Assembly: GCA_005884985.1 (NCBI GenBank)
Contig: VAYK01000052.1
Coordinates: forward strand, 11,575-19,245
Length of the DNA: 7,671 nucleotides
Origin: Actinomycetota bacterium
GTDB taxonomy: Bacteria; Actinomycetota; Thermoleophilia; Solirubrobacterales; 70-9
Direction of reading: 5' to 3'
Below the pieces are notes generated by a model that saw nothing but the letters and a program-made list of their open reading frames with translations, was not told the origin of the DNA and ran no database searches. Positions within the stretch are counted from its first letter, which is position 1, and every line of letters starts with the position of its first letter. Shown here one piece after another: positions 1 through 4,984 of this stretch. The translations under genes and the position numbers were made by a program.

Positions 1-2
1 CG

Positions 3-632
3 GATGCGGCGCCCGCGTTCTATCGCGAGCGAATCGACGCCTGGCAGATGGACTCGCCGGTGGTCAAGCTGAACGCCGGGCTTCACAAGCTGCCGACGTT
101 CACGGCCGCGGGTGGCGCGTACGCGCACCACGCGATGGTCTCGATCACAGCGGGGCTCGACGCCGCTCAGGAGGCCGCCGACGCTTGCTGGCGGGGCCAG
201 CCCTCGATCGGCTTCGCCGAGCTCTACTTCCAGACCGCCTACGACTCCTCGGTGGCGCCGCCGGGGCGCCACACGATGAGCGTCTTCGCCCAGTACGCGC
301 CCTACGAGCTCGCCGAGGGCGACTGGGAGTCGCGGCGAGGGGAGATCGGGGAGCGGATCCTCGACGCGATCGCCGTCTACGCGCCCGATGTCCACGAGTG
401 CGTGGAATTCCTGGAGGTCCTCGGGCCACCCGACGTCGAGCGGCGCATCGGCCTCACCGGCGGTCACATCTTCCAGGGCGAAGCGCTTCCGGAGCAGATG
501 TGGGACCGCCGCCTCGATCACAGAACCCCGGTCGAGGGGCTCTACCTCTGCGGTGCGGCCACTCATCCCGCGGGCTCGGTGATCGCGATCAACGGCCGCA
601 ATGCCGCGATGGCCGTGCTCGACGACGGTTGA
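3..632 (+). CDS. Phytoene desaturase/PYROXD2-like FAD-dependent oxidoreductase, C-terminal part (5'-truncated by window edge)
   Basis: The reading frame is open from base 3 to a TGA at 630-632, giving the last 209 residues of a larger protein; no start lies in the window. The end of the protein carries the C-terminal FAD-contacting segment of amine-oxidase/phytoene-desaturase flavoproteins: GLYLCGAATHPAGSVIAING followed by RNAAMAVL. In the family this loop closes over the flavin. The middle part (FAELYFQTAYDSSVAPPG, then HTMSVFAQYAPYEL) resembles the substrate-domain strands of the PYROXD2/CrtI-like group, which is often annotated as phytoene desaturase without proof of carotenoid chemistry. 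The N-terminal Rossmann GxGxxG dinucleotide-binding motif is expected upstream, outside the window. The gene converges on the metallophosphoesterase gene with 52 bases between stops. The substrate cannot be told from this fragment, and no carotenoid genes are visible nearby. The superfamily call is firm and the exact function open. Confidence 0.85.
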   Translation, partial: DAAPAFYRERIDAWQMDSPVVKLNAGLHKLPTFTAAGGAYAHHAMVSITAGLDAAQEAADACWRGQPSIGFAELYFQTAYDSSVAPPGRHTMSVFAQYAPYELAEGDWESRRGEIGERILDAIAVYAPDVHECVEFLEVLGPPDVERRIGLTGGHIFQGEALPEQMWDRRLDHRTPVEGLYLCGAATHPAGSVIAINGRNAAMAVLDDG

Positions 633-640
633 GTTCACCG

Positions 641-657
641 ATCCCCGGGCCGGGGAT
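641..657. terminator. Probable bidirectional terminator hairpin between convergent genes
   Basis: A perfect 7-bp stem, ATCCCCG (641-647) and CGGGGAT (651-657), has a 3-base loop GGC and is followed on the + strand by TTTG. It sits between the stops of the oxidoreductase (+) and the metallophosphoesterase (-), where a shared terminator is expected. The T tract is short, as is common in high-GC actinobacteria. Confidence 0.6.
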
Positions 658-684
658 TTGTCCCGTCGCGGCTGGTTCCTGCCG

Positions 685-1281
685 TTAGGCCTCGAGGATC
701 ATCCCCTCCGGCCCCAGGTTGATCACCCGCGTCGGCCCGATCCTGGATTCCTCACCCCAGCTCTCGTGGACGTGGCCGCAGAGCGCCAGGCGCGGGCGCC
801 TGCTCTCGATCGCGCGGAGCACCGCTTCGCTGCCGAGGTGCTTGCCGCCGCCGCCGACGTCGACGTGACCCCGCGGCGGGGAGTGAACCGCGAGCACGCA
901 CCCTTCGGGACACGCCTCCAGCATCTCGGCGGCCGCCTCCTCGGTGAGGTCGAAGCTCCAGTCCCAGGGGGTCACCGGGACGCCCGCGCCGAGGCCGAAG
1001 AAGCGGACCCCGTCGATCTCCGTCCCCTCGCCGTGAAGGACCACGGCCTGCTTCCAATCGGCGCATGCCTCGCGCAGCGCGTCGTCGGTCTCGTTATTGC
1101 CGGGGACGAGCACAGCTGGCGCCTCGATCGCGCGAAGCGCTTCGATCGCGTCCTCGAGGCCCGTGTGCACGGAGGCGAAGTCCCCGACGCCCACCACCAC
1201 GTCCGCCTCGGCGCTGCTCTCCGCCAGGCGCTGCGCCTGACCGAGGTCGGTGTGCAGGTCGCTGAACGCCAGCAGCTTCAC
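685..1281 (-). CDS. Calcineurin-like metallophosphoesterase
   Basis: This 198-residue protein has the full metal-ligand set of the metallophosphoesterase superfamily in order: D8-x-H10 (SDLHTD), G33-D34 (GVGDF), G61-N62-N63-E64 (GNNE in place of the common GNHD/E), H133 (AVHSPP) and G169-H170-V-H172 (CGHVHE). The length suits the small single-domain YfcE/Icc-like phosphodiesterases, which use two metal ions to cleave phosphomono- or diesters. The substrate is not predictable. I chose the GTG at 1281-1279 because the fold's first strand (KLLAFSDLH) begins immediately after it. An upstream in-frame start at 1377 would add 32 residues rich in G, A and R and overlap the ligase gene by 20 bases. 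No clear Shine-Dalgarno precedes GTG 1281, so the start is moderately sure. The gene lies 76 bases downstream of the lipoate-ligase-family gene on the same strand and may be co-transcribed. No signal peptide is seen, so it is probably cytoplasmic. Confidence 0.88.
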   Translation of the reverse strand: MKLLAFSDLHTDLGQAQRLAESSAEADVVVGVGDFASVHTGLEDAIEALRAIEAPAVLVPGNNETDDALREACADWKQAVVLHGEGTEIDGVRFFGLGAGVPVTPWDWSFDLTEEAAAEMLEACPEGCVLAVHSPPRGHVDVGGGGKHLGSEAVLRAIESRRPRLALCGHVHESWGEESRIGPTRVINLGPEGMILEA

Positions 1282-1357
1282 GTCGCCGCCCGTACCCGCG
1301 CCCGCGCCACGCGAAACCGGCTCGCCTCGTCGTAGGTGTGCTTGCCCGGAAGCGCCA

Positions 1358-2125
1358 TCAAGCCCCTGATCGCCCAACCCCGTGGTCAGGCTCGAGCCGC
1401 GCGGCGAGCTCCAGCGTTGTCGCGTCGAGCTCCCGCTCGCTCAGCTGGTAGCGCTGTCCCAGCCTGGAGAGGATTGCCTTCTCGACCGCGTCCAGATTCA
1501 CGTTGCCGATTTCGTCCTCGACACAGCCGGCGGTCGCCGGATCCCACTCCAGGCCAAGAGCGTCGTAGACCGGCACCAGCACCTGGCGGATTCGCTCGCT
1601 CTCGCCGACCACGACCACCGCGCCGCGATGGGCTGCGCCAGCGATCAGCCGCTGGCCGATGCCGACCAGCTTCGTGCGCCCGCGGGCGTTGACGCTCCAG
1701 GCGCCCGGGCAGTACTCGCCGGGGACTTCGCCGACCCGCGCGTCGATGCCCAGCCCGCCGAGCGCGGCAGCGAGCAGCTCGGCCATCTCCCGGAACCGCT
1801 CCGTCGTGCGGGCCATTGGGCGGGAGTCGGGGACCGCCCACGAGCAGGCCAGCGTTTGCTCGTGGAAGGCTGCGGCACGGCCACCGGCGAGGCGTAGCAC
1901 CGGCTCGAACCCGGCCTCGCGAGCGGCGCCAACGGCAGCCTCAAAGCCCGGGCTGGCGCGATCCTGGCGCGAGAAGGCGAGGATCGGCCCGGGGCGTTGG
2001 AGGCGAAGCGTTGCGGGCAGCTCGCCAGCGGCGACCCGGATCAGGATCGCGTGCGAGACCGCCGTGCCGAAGACGGGACGGCCGGGGAAGGCCCGGCGCA
2101 CGACGCATAGAGACGGCTGAGTCAC
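1358..2125 (-). CDS. Lipoate-protein ligase A / octanoyltransferase (LplA/LipM) family protein
   Basis: The 255-residue protein matches the BPL/LplA/LipB fold by its motifs: R78-LAGG-R83 followed by AAAFHEQTLACSW (the RRxxGG-V-H segment that binds the acyl chain), and GRTKLVGIGQRL with K152 in the place of the conserved catalytic lysine. C139 in GEYCPGAWS lies 13 residues before that lysine, roughly where LipM-type octanoyltransferases keep their nucleophilic cysteine, so a transferase rather than an ATP-dependent ligase is possible. Family members attach lipoyl or octanoyl groups to lysines of 2-oxoacid dehydrogenase E2 subunits or glycine-cleavage H protein. None of those partners is in the window. 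The start is uncertain. The frame stays open to 2383, but residues before GTG 2125 do not look like the family, and neither GTG 2125 nor GTG 2101 has a Shine-Dalgarno. It is followed by the metallophosphoesterase gene on the same strand and is divergent from the Rpf-like gene. Confidence 0.82.
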   Translation of the reverse strand: MTQPSLCVVRRAFPGRPVFGTAVSHAILIRVAAGELPATLRLQRPGPILAFSRQDRASPGFEAAVGAAREAGFEPVLRLAGGRAAAFHEQTLACSWAVPDSRPMARTTERFREMAELLAAALGGLGIDARVGEVPGEYCPGAWSVNARGRTKLVGIGQRLIAGAAHRGAVVVVGESERIRQVLVPVYDALGLEWDPATAGCVEDEIGNVNLDAVEKAILSRLGQRYQLSERELDATTLELAARLEPDHGVGRSGA

Positions 2126-2343
2126 GTGAGGGAAGTGTTGCGTGCGTGAGACACCATGACCAAGGCCCGAACACAAGCCATCAAGGGAATCTGCCAGCCG
2201 CGAAAACGCCGCGAGCGGGCGGGCCACGCCCTCGAGTTTGAGCAGCCGCTCATAAACTTCGCTAAGGCGCGAAAATCCGCCGACGAGGAAAGCGCTGCAA
2301 ATCCGCGGTTTTTCGAGCTTAGCTTCTGCGCGGATGGGCCGAG

Positions 2344-2359
2344 CGTGACCGTCGTCACA
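2344..2359. promoter_or_regulatory. CRP/FNR-type operator upstream of the Rpf-like gene
   Basis: The 16-mer CGTGACCGTCGTCACA matches the CRP consensus TGTGA-N6-TCACA at 9 of 10 defined positions, with C for the first T. It lies 226 bases before the GTG of the Rpf-like gene, next to an A/T-rich ATAAAT (2361-2366). In Mycobacterium tuberculosis the CRP protein Rv3676 is known to control rpfA, so a site of this kind before an Rpf-like gene fits. Assignment to CRP rather than another regulator is inference. Confidence 0.5.
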
Positions 2360-2366
2360 CATAAAT
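2360..2366 (+). promoter_or_regulatory. Possible -10 element for the Rpf-like gene
   Basis: CATAAAT is the most -10-like heptamer in the A/T-rich part of the intergenic region and abuts the CRP-like palindrome. No good -35 lies 17 bases upstream (bases there read GCCGAG). If this is the -10, the CRP-like site would overlap the core promoter, which would suggest repression or an activator-dependent arrangement with a later transcription start. The call is weak. Confidence 0.2.
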
Positions 2367-2404
2367 GCTCGTTCGCCTGCCACTCTGCCCGCCGTTCACG
2401 GTAA

Positions 2405-2530
2405 AGCCCCTCGGGCACGCGCTGTCGATCGGCGCGCTGAAACCAGACCGCCCAGGGGACTAGGAGGCCCGGTCAGGCCGAGCGCCCAGCGACGGCGGGC
2501 GCCGCAACCGTGCGGCGCCGTTCACCGTCG
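2405..2530 (+). ncRNA. Candidate structured 5' leader of the Rpf-like gene
   Basis: Two nested hairpin units can be drawn in the untranslated leader. The first is a long arm, CCCCT (2407-2411) with AGGGG (2454-2458), continued after a bulged C by GGGC (2413-2416) with GCCC (2450-2453). It encloses CGCGC/GCGCG (2418-2422 with 2432-2436) and an unpaired stretch CTGAAACCAGACC. The second is a perfect 9-bp stem GGCGCCGCA/TGCGGCGCC (2498-2506 with 2511-2519, loop ACCG), closed further by CGACGG/CCGTCG (2490-2495 with 2525-2530). An alternative stem GCGCCC/GGGCGC (2482-2487 with 2497-2502) would exclude the 9-bp stem, as in switching RNAs. I could not match it to the c-di-AMP (ydaO) riboswitch seen before many actinobacterial rpf genes, because its GGTGAA and CAGCTAACC signature segments are missing. 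It could be an undescribed leader or a chance product of high GC. Confidence 0.35.
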
Positions 2531-2570
2531 GCGCGCGGCCACGCCACAACGGCGCCGGGAGGCACCGAAC

Positions 2571-2578
2571 GGAGGTGG
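2571..2578 (+). promoter_or_regulatory. Strong ribosome binding site deciding the Rpf-like start
   Basis: GGAGGTGG ends 7 bases before GTG 2586 and fixes that start. CACC (2563-2566) can pair with GGTG (2574-2577), and GCCAC (2543-2547) with GTGGC (2575-2579), so part of the site could be masked in the leader RNA. Confidence 0.7.
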
Positions 2579-2585
2579 CTCATCC

Positions 2586-3116
2586 GTGTCCGTCGCAAGA
2601 AGAAAACTGATCGCGGCCGCCACCGCCCTCGGGCTGTGCCTCAGCGTCGTGACCCAGGCCATTGGCGCCCCTGCCCACCCCCCGGCGAAGCAGCGGTCGG
2701 GCGCGCGGCAGTCGGGCGCCACGCACGCCCAGCGCGCCGAGCTCGGCATTCTCGACTGGCCCGGCCACCGCCTCCAGAGGTCGCTCGAGGTGGCGCGCCG
2801 CCAGGTCGAAAGGACCCAGGCGTCGCGCGCCGGCGAGTCCACGCACGGCAGCGCGAGCGGCTATCCGACGCCCGAGTCGGTCGGCGTCTCGAGCGCCACG
2901 CTCGACGCGATCGCCTCCTGTGAGTCGGGTGGCAACCCGGCCGCGGTCTCAGCTGACGGCACCTACCGCGGCAAGTACCAGTTCGACTACGGAACCTGGG
3001 CGTCGGTTGGCGGATCGGGCGACCCCGCTGCTGCGCCCGAGGCCGAGCAGGACTACCGCGCCGCGCTGCTGTATGTCCGCGCCAGCTCGAGTCCGTGGCC
3101 GATCTGCGGTAGCTGA
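2586..3116 (+). CDS. Secreted Rpf-like transglycosylase (resuscitation-promoting-factor domain)
   Basis: The 176-residue precursor starts with a signal peptide: basic MSVARRK, a hydrophobic stretch to about residue 26, and a likely cleavage site near AIGAPA. A low-complexity linker (about 30-98) rich in A, R, S and Q follows. Residues about 103-176 form the lysozyme-like Rpf transglycosylase domain: LDAIASCESGGNPAAVS with catalytic Glu113, then GTYRGKYQFDYGTWASVGGS, and the end SSPWPICG. C112 and C174 match the disulfide pair known in Rpf domains. The family cleaves the glycan backbone of peptidoglycan outside the membrane and in Actinomycetota promotes exit from dormancy and growth. There is no LysM, G5 or DUF348 domain, so this is a minimal Rpf with an N-terminal spacer. 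A strong GGAGG sets the GTG start. A SpoIIM-like membrane protein gene follows after 51 bases. Regulation by a CRP-like site and a structured leader is possible. Confidence 0.92.
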   Translation: MSVARRKLIAAATALGLCLSVVTQAIGAPAHPPAKQRSGARQSGATHAQRAELGILDWPGHRLQRSLEVARRQVERTQASRAGESTHGSASGYPTPESVGVSSATLDAIASCESGGNPAAVSADGTYRGKYQFDYGTWASVGGSGDPAAAPEAEQDYRAALLYVRASSSPWPICGS

Positions 3117-3128
3117 CCCCTCGGCTGG

Positions 3129-3146
3129 GCCGGCACCCCCGGCTTT
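3129..3146 (+). terminator. Weak hairpin after the Rpf-like gene (terminator or attenuator)
   Basis: GCCGG (3129-3133) and CCGGC (3139-3143) form a 5-bp G/C stem with loop CACCC, followed by TTT. It starts 12 bases after the Rpf-like stop and 22 bases before the next gene, so it could partly separate the two genes' expression. A stem this short may be chance. Confidence 0.3.
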
Positions 3147-3167
3147 CATCCGCCGCGCCAGCTAAGC

Positions 3168-3902
3168 GTGAGGAAGCGGGTTGCCGATGACTACGCCGTG
3201 GACGTGACCCGGTACGCGCTCGTGCGGGGAGCCCGCCAAACGCGAGGCTCGCTGGCGCGCTTGAATGGCGACCCGTGGCCGGTGCTGCGGAGCTGGATCG
3301 CGGGCGGCGTCGCCGTCGCTATCGTGCTGCTCAGCGTGGTCTGGATCATCTCGTCCGTGGCCCGACCCGACCCGACGCCGCTCTCGATCCCGGGCGTCAC
3401 CGACGCGCCGAACGCCGCCGCCGTGCTCCAGATCCTGTACGGGAACTCGCTCGTCCTGGCGCTGCACGCGTTCGCCTGCGTGGCGGGCTTCATCGCCGGA
3501 GCCTCTCTCCCGCTGTCCGCCGAGCAGCGCACCGGCGTCTGGCGCTGGATCCACCAGAAGGCAAGGCCGGTGGCGTTTGCCTGGGTGATTGCCGTGACCT
3601 GCTTCTCGCTGGCGACGCAGGCCTACGCCCTGGGCTCGACCGGGGCCACGCTGGCCTCCCAACTCCATGTCTCCACTGGAGTGCTGATGCTGACCGTGCT
3701 GCCGCACGCGCTTCCCGAGCTGACCGCGCTCTTCCTGCCGCTCGCCGCGTGGACGATCGCTTCTCGAAAGGGAGACTGGGGGAGTCTTCTCGCGGCCACG
3801 GTGGCGACCGTCGCCGTCGCGATCCCGACGCTCATGCTCGCCGCCCTCTGGGAGACGTACGTCTGGCCGCACATCCTCGAGGCCGTGTCGCCGATCGCCT
3901 AA
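3168..3902 (+). CDS. SpoIIM-like (DUF95-like) multi-pass membrane protein
   Basis: The 244-residue protein has about five hydrophobic segments: roughly 44-65, 91-115, 132-155, 165-198 and 206-229. The pattern resembles the stage II sporulation protein M/DUF95 family. There is a first helix after a basic N-terminus, then LYGNSLVLALHAFACVAGF where the family has an N-rich helix start, and LPHALPELTALFLPLAAW (H180, E184) where it has the HGxxEL helix, and a C-terminal WETYVWPHIL where family members usually end in an E-x-x-x-P segment. In Bacillus, SpoIIM anchors the SpoIID/SpoIIP peptidoglycan-degrading complex. In non-sporulating bacteria its relatives have no settled role. The position directly after a secreted muralytic enzyme suggests a shared cell-wall function. 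The GTG at 3168 has no Shine-Dalgarno, and in-frame GTGs at 3198 and 3204 are alternatives that would keep all membrane segments. The gene ends at the convergent enoyl-CoA hydratase-like gene. Confidence 0.65.
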   Translation: MRKRVADDYAVDVTRYALVRGARQTRGSLARLNGDPWPVLRSWIAGGVAVAIVLLSVVWIISSVARPDPTPLSIPGVTDAPNAAAVLQILYGNSLVLALHAFACVAGFIAGASLPLSAEQRTGVWRWIHQKARPVAFAWVIAVTCFSLATQAYALGSTGATLASQLHVSTGVLMLTVLPHALPELTALFLPLAAWTIASRKGDWGSLLAATVATVAVAIPTLMLAALWETYVWPHILEAVSPIA

Positions 3903-3920
3903 GAGCCCGTTTCAGGCTCT
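3902..3920. terminator. Hairpin shared by two convergent stops
   Basis: AGAGCC (3902-3907) and GGCTCT (3915-3920) form a perfect 6-bp stem with a 7-base loop. The SpoIIM-like stop TAA (3900-3902) and the hydratase-like stop TAG (read from 3921-3919) both touch the stem, so the genes are only 16 bases apart. No T tract follows on either strand. A bidirectional terminator is the likely role. Confidence 0.5.
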
Positions 3921-4659
3921 AAGCCGCTTCGCCTTTCTCCTTGCGCACGGTGACGGTCTCGGCGCCCAGCAAGGCGCGCCGGAACACGTGCTGCTCGTCC
4001 TCGAACAGAAATCCCCACAGGTGACGGCGCTCGAGCAGGGTGCGGCGCTTGGTCTCGAGCACCGCCTTGCGCGGCAATCCGGCGATCCGCTGGCCGAGCT
4101 CGAGGCCCCGGGCCACCACGTCGGTCTGCACCACCTCGCGGACAATGCCCAGCCTCTGCGCCTCCTCCGCCTTCACCAACCGGCCAGTGAGGCAGAGCTC
4201 CTGGGCGACCGTCGCCGGGAGCACGGCGCGGGCGGCCGCATAGCTGGGCGGAATGCCCTTCGGCAGCTCGGGATAGCCGAAGATCGCCGCGGACGAGGCG
4301 ATCCTCAGGTCACACAGCAGCGCCAGCGCGAAGCCACCGGCGATGGCCGGGCCGTTGACCGCGGCGACGATCGGGCGGCGGCAGCCGCCGACCGCCTCGA
4401 AGGCGATCGTGCTCGTCTCGACCAGCTGCTTGCGGTGCTCGAGGTCGCCGCCGAACTGCTTGGTGTCCATCCCGGAGCAGAACGCGGTGCCCGCGCCGGT
4501 GAGCACGACGCAGCCCACCCTCTGGTCACCGGACAGGTGGCCGAAGGCCTCGGCGAGCTCGCGCCGCAGCTCGATGGAGAGCGCGTTTCGCTGCCCGGGG
4601 CGACGCAGGGTGACGAGCGCGACCTGCTCGTGGCGCTCGATCGTCAGTAGTCCGGCCAC
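3919..4659 (-). CDS. Enoyl-CoA hydratase/isomerase (crotonase) family protein
   Basis: The 246-residue protein has the usual crotonase length and layout. LVTLRRPGQRNALS is the N-terminal CoA-binding strand. TAFCSGMD (58-65) and NGPAIAGGFALALLCD (102-116) supply the two oxyanion-hole segments that hold the acyl-CoA thioester carbonyl. FGYPELPKG (127-135) and ELCLTGRLVKAEEAQRLGIV follow. By alignment with rat mitochondrial hydratase, E131 corresponds to catalytic Glu164, but the Glu144 position (GGGCE) is Ala111 (AGGFA). A standard two-glutamate hydration is therefore unlikely, and an isomerase or another crotonase reaction is more likely. The start is a GTG at 4659-4657 with only a weak GGAT upstream. 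The gene stands alone, convergent with the SpoIIM-like gene and divergent from the HD-domain gene, so context gives no pathway. The family call is firm and the substrate unknown. Confidence 0.9.
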   Translation of the reverse strand: MAGLLTIERHEQVALVTLRRPGQRNALSIELRRELAEAFGHLSGDQRVGCVVLTGAGTAFCSGMDTKQFGGDLEHRKQLVETSTIAFEAVGGCRRPIVAAVNGPAIAGGFALALLCDLRIASSAAIFGYPELPKGIPPSYAAARAVLPATVAQELCLTGRLVKAEEAQRLGIVREVVQTDVVARGLELGQRIAGLPRKAVLETKRRTLLERRHLWGFLFEDEQHVFRRALLGAETVTVRKEKGEAA

Positions 4660-4984
4660 GCGCGGATGCTATCCACGACTCGCCTAAGCGGCTCGGCGGA
4701 GAACCCGTGTGCTGGTGTGGCGCCAGGGCAGAAGCCATGGGGCGTGCTCCCGCATCAACTGCAAGTGGCATGCCTCACACGTACATTCGGGTACCAACAG
4801 ACCCGTGGCCCTGCACCTAGGCGGTATGTCGCCAGACACCCGTGCGGCGGGGCACATGGCAGCTCGCGGAGACGACTCGACCTGGGGGCATCCTCCGCAC
4901 GAAGGTACCCACCCGACCAGACGCGACTCGCCGCCGCCGGATCAGAGGCCGGCTGAAGAGGCTCGCGCCTGACACACTCCGCCG
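4660..4984. other. Divergent intergenic region between the crotonase-like and HD-domain genes
   Basis: The region must hold promoters for the divergent genes at 4659 (-) and 4985 (+), but I see no convincing -35/-10 pair. It contains the doubtful small ORF at 4709-4972 and an inverted pair GGGTACC (4789-4795) / GGTACCC (4904-4910). A/T content is modestly raised between about 4750 and 4800. Confidence 0.4.
4709..4972 (+). CDS. Doubtful His-rich small ORF upstream of the HD-domain gene
   Basis: This frame encodes 87 residues from a GTG at 4709, with a Shine-Dalgarno-like GGAG (4698-4701) 7 bases before it. The product is rich in histidine, with clusters such as HGACSRINCKWHASHVHSG. It has two cysteines, no membrane segment, and resembles no family I know. 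It ends 12 bases before the HD-domain gene starts, an operon-like spacing. Against it, third positions are less G/C-rich than in neighbouring genes (TCA, GTA, CTA, GGT, CCA, GCT and AGA occur), and two other frames are also open over parts of the stretch. It may be chance, a decayed gene, or a leader peptide. Confidence 0.25.
   Translation: MLVWRQGRSHGACSRINCKWHASHVHSGTNRPVALHLGGMSPDTRAAGHMAARGDDSTWGHPPHEGTHPTRRDSPPPDQRPAEEARA

Larger units (their letters stand above)
2126..2585. other. Divergent regulatory intergenic region of about 460 bases
   Basis: This region separates the ligase-family gene (-) from the Rpf-like gene (+). Bases about 2240-2380 are clearly richer in A/T than the flanking genes, as expected of a promoter region. 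Besides the separately listed CRP-like site and leader hairpins it holds a stem TTCGC/GCGAA (2258-2262 with 2269-2273), a 7-bp stem ATCCGCG/CGCGGAT (2301-2307 with 2329-2335), and a direct repeat AAATCCGC at 2273 and 2299 (26 bases apart). An open frame at 2156-2404 has no family resemblance and poor codon composition, so I do not call it a gene. Stems of 5-7 bp are common by chance in G/C-rich DNA, so only the combination with position is informative. Confidence 0.6.

Noticed and set aside
2126..2383. N-terminal extension of the ligase-family gene to ATG 2383
   Set aside because: The extra 86 residues do not resemble the family N-terminus and cross the A/T-rich regulatory stretch; the family fold begins after 2125.
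2156..2404. Open frame of 82 codons in the divergent intergenic region (+)
   Set aside because: No recognisable domain, no ribosome binding site, composition unlike the neighbouring genes, and it overlaps the CRP-like site and promoter region.
2340..2585. c-di-AMP (ydaO) riboswitch before the Rpf-like gene
   Set aside because: Looked for because it is common before actinobacterial rpf genes, but the GGTGAA and CAGCTAACC signature segments are not present.
3162..3872. 236-codon open frame antisense to the SpoIIM-like gene
   Set aside because: Arg/Gly/His-rich, typical of a shadow frame in G/C-rich DNA; the + strand frame has clear membrane helices and family features.
4670..4810. Possible tRNA-like or other structured RNA gene in the intergenic region
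   Set aside because: A segment near 4786-4797 faintly recalls a T-arm, but no acceptor stem, anticodon arm or consistent cloverleaf could be drawn.
4789..4910. Inverted GGGTACC/GGTACCC pair as a regulatory or mobile-element end
   Set aside because: Only 7 bases around a self-complementary 6-mer, more than 100 bases apart, with no element or direct repeats associated.
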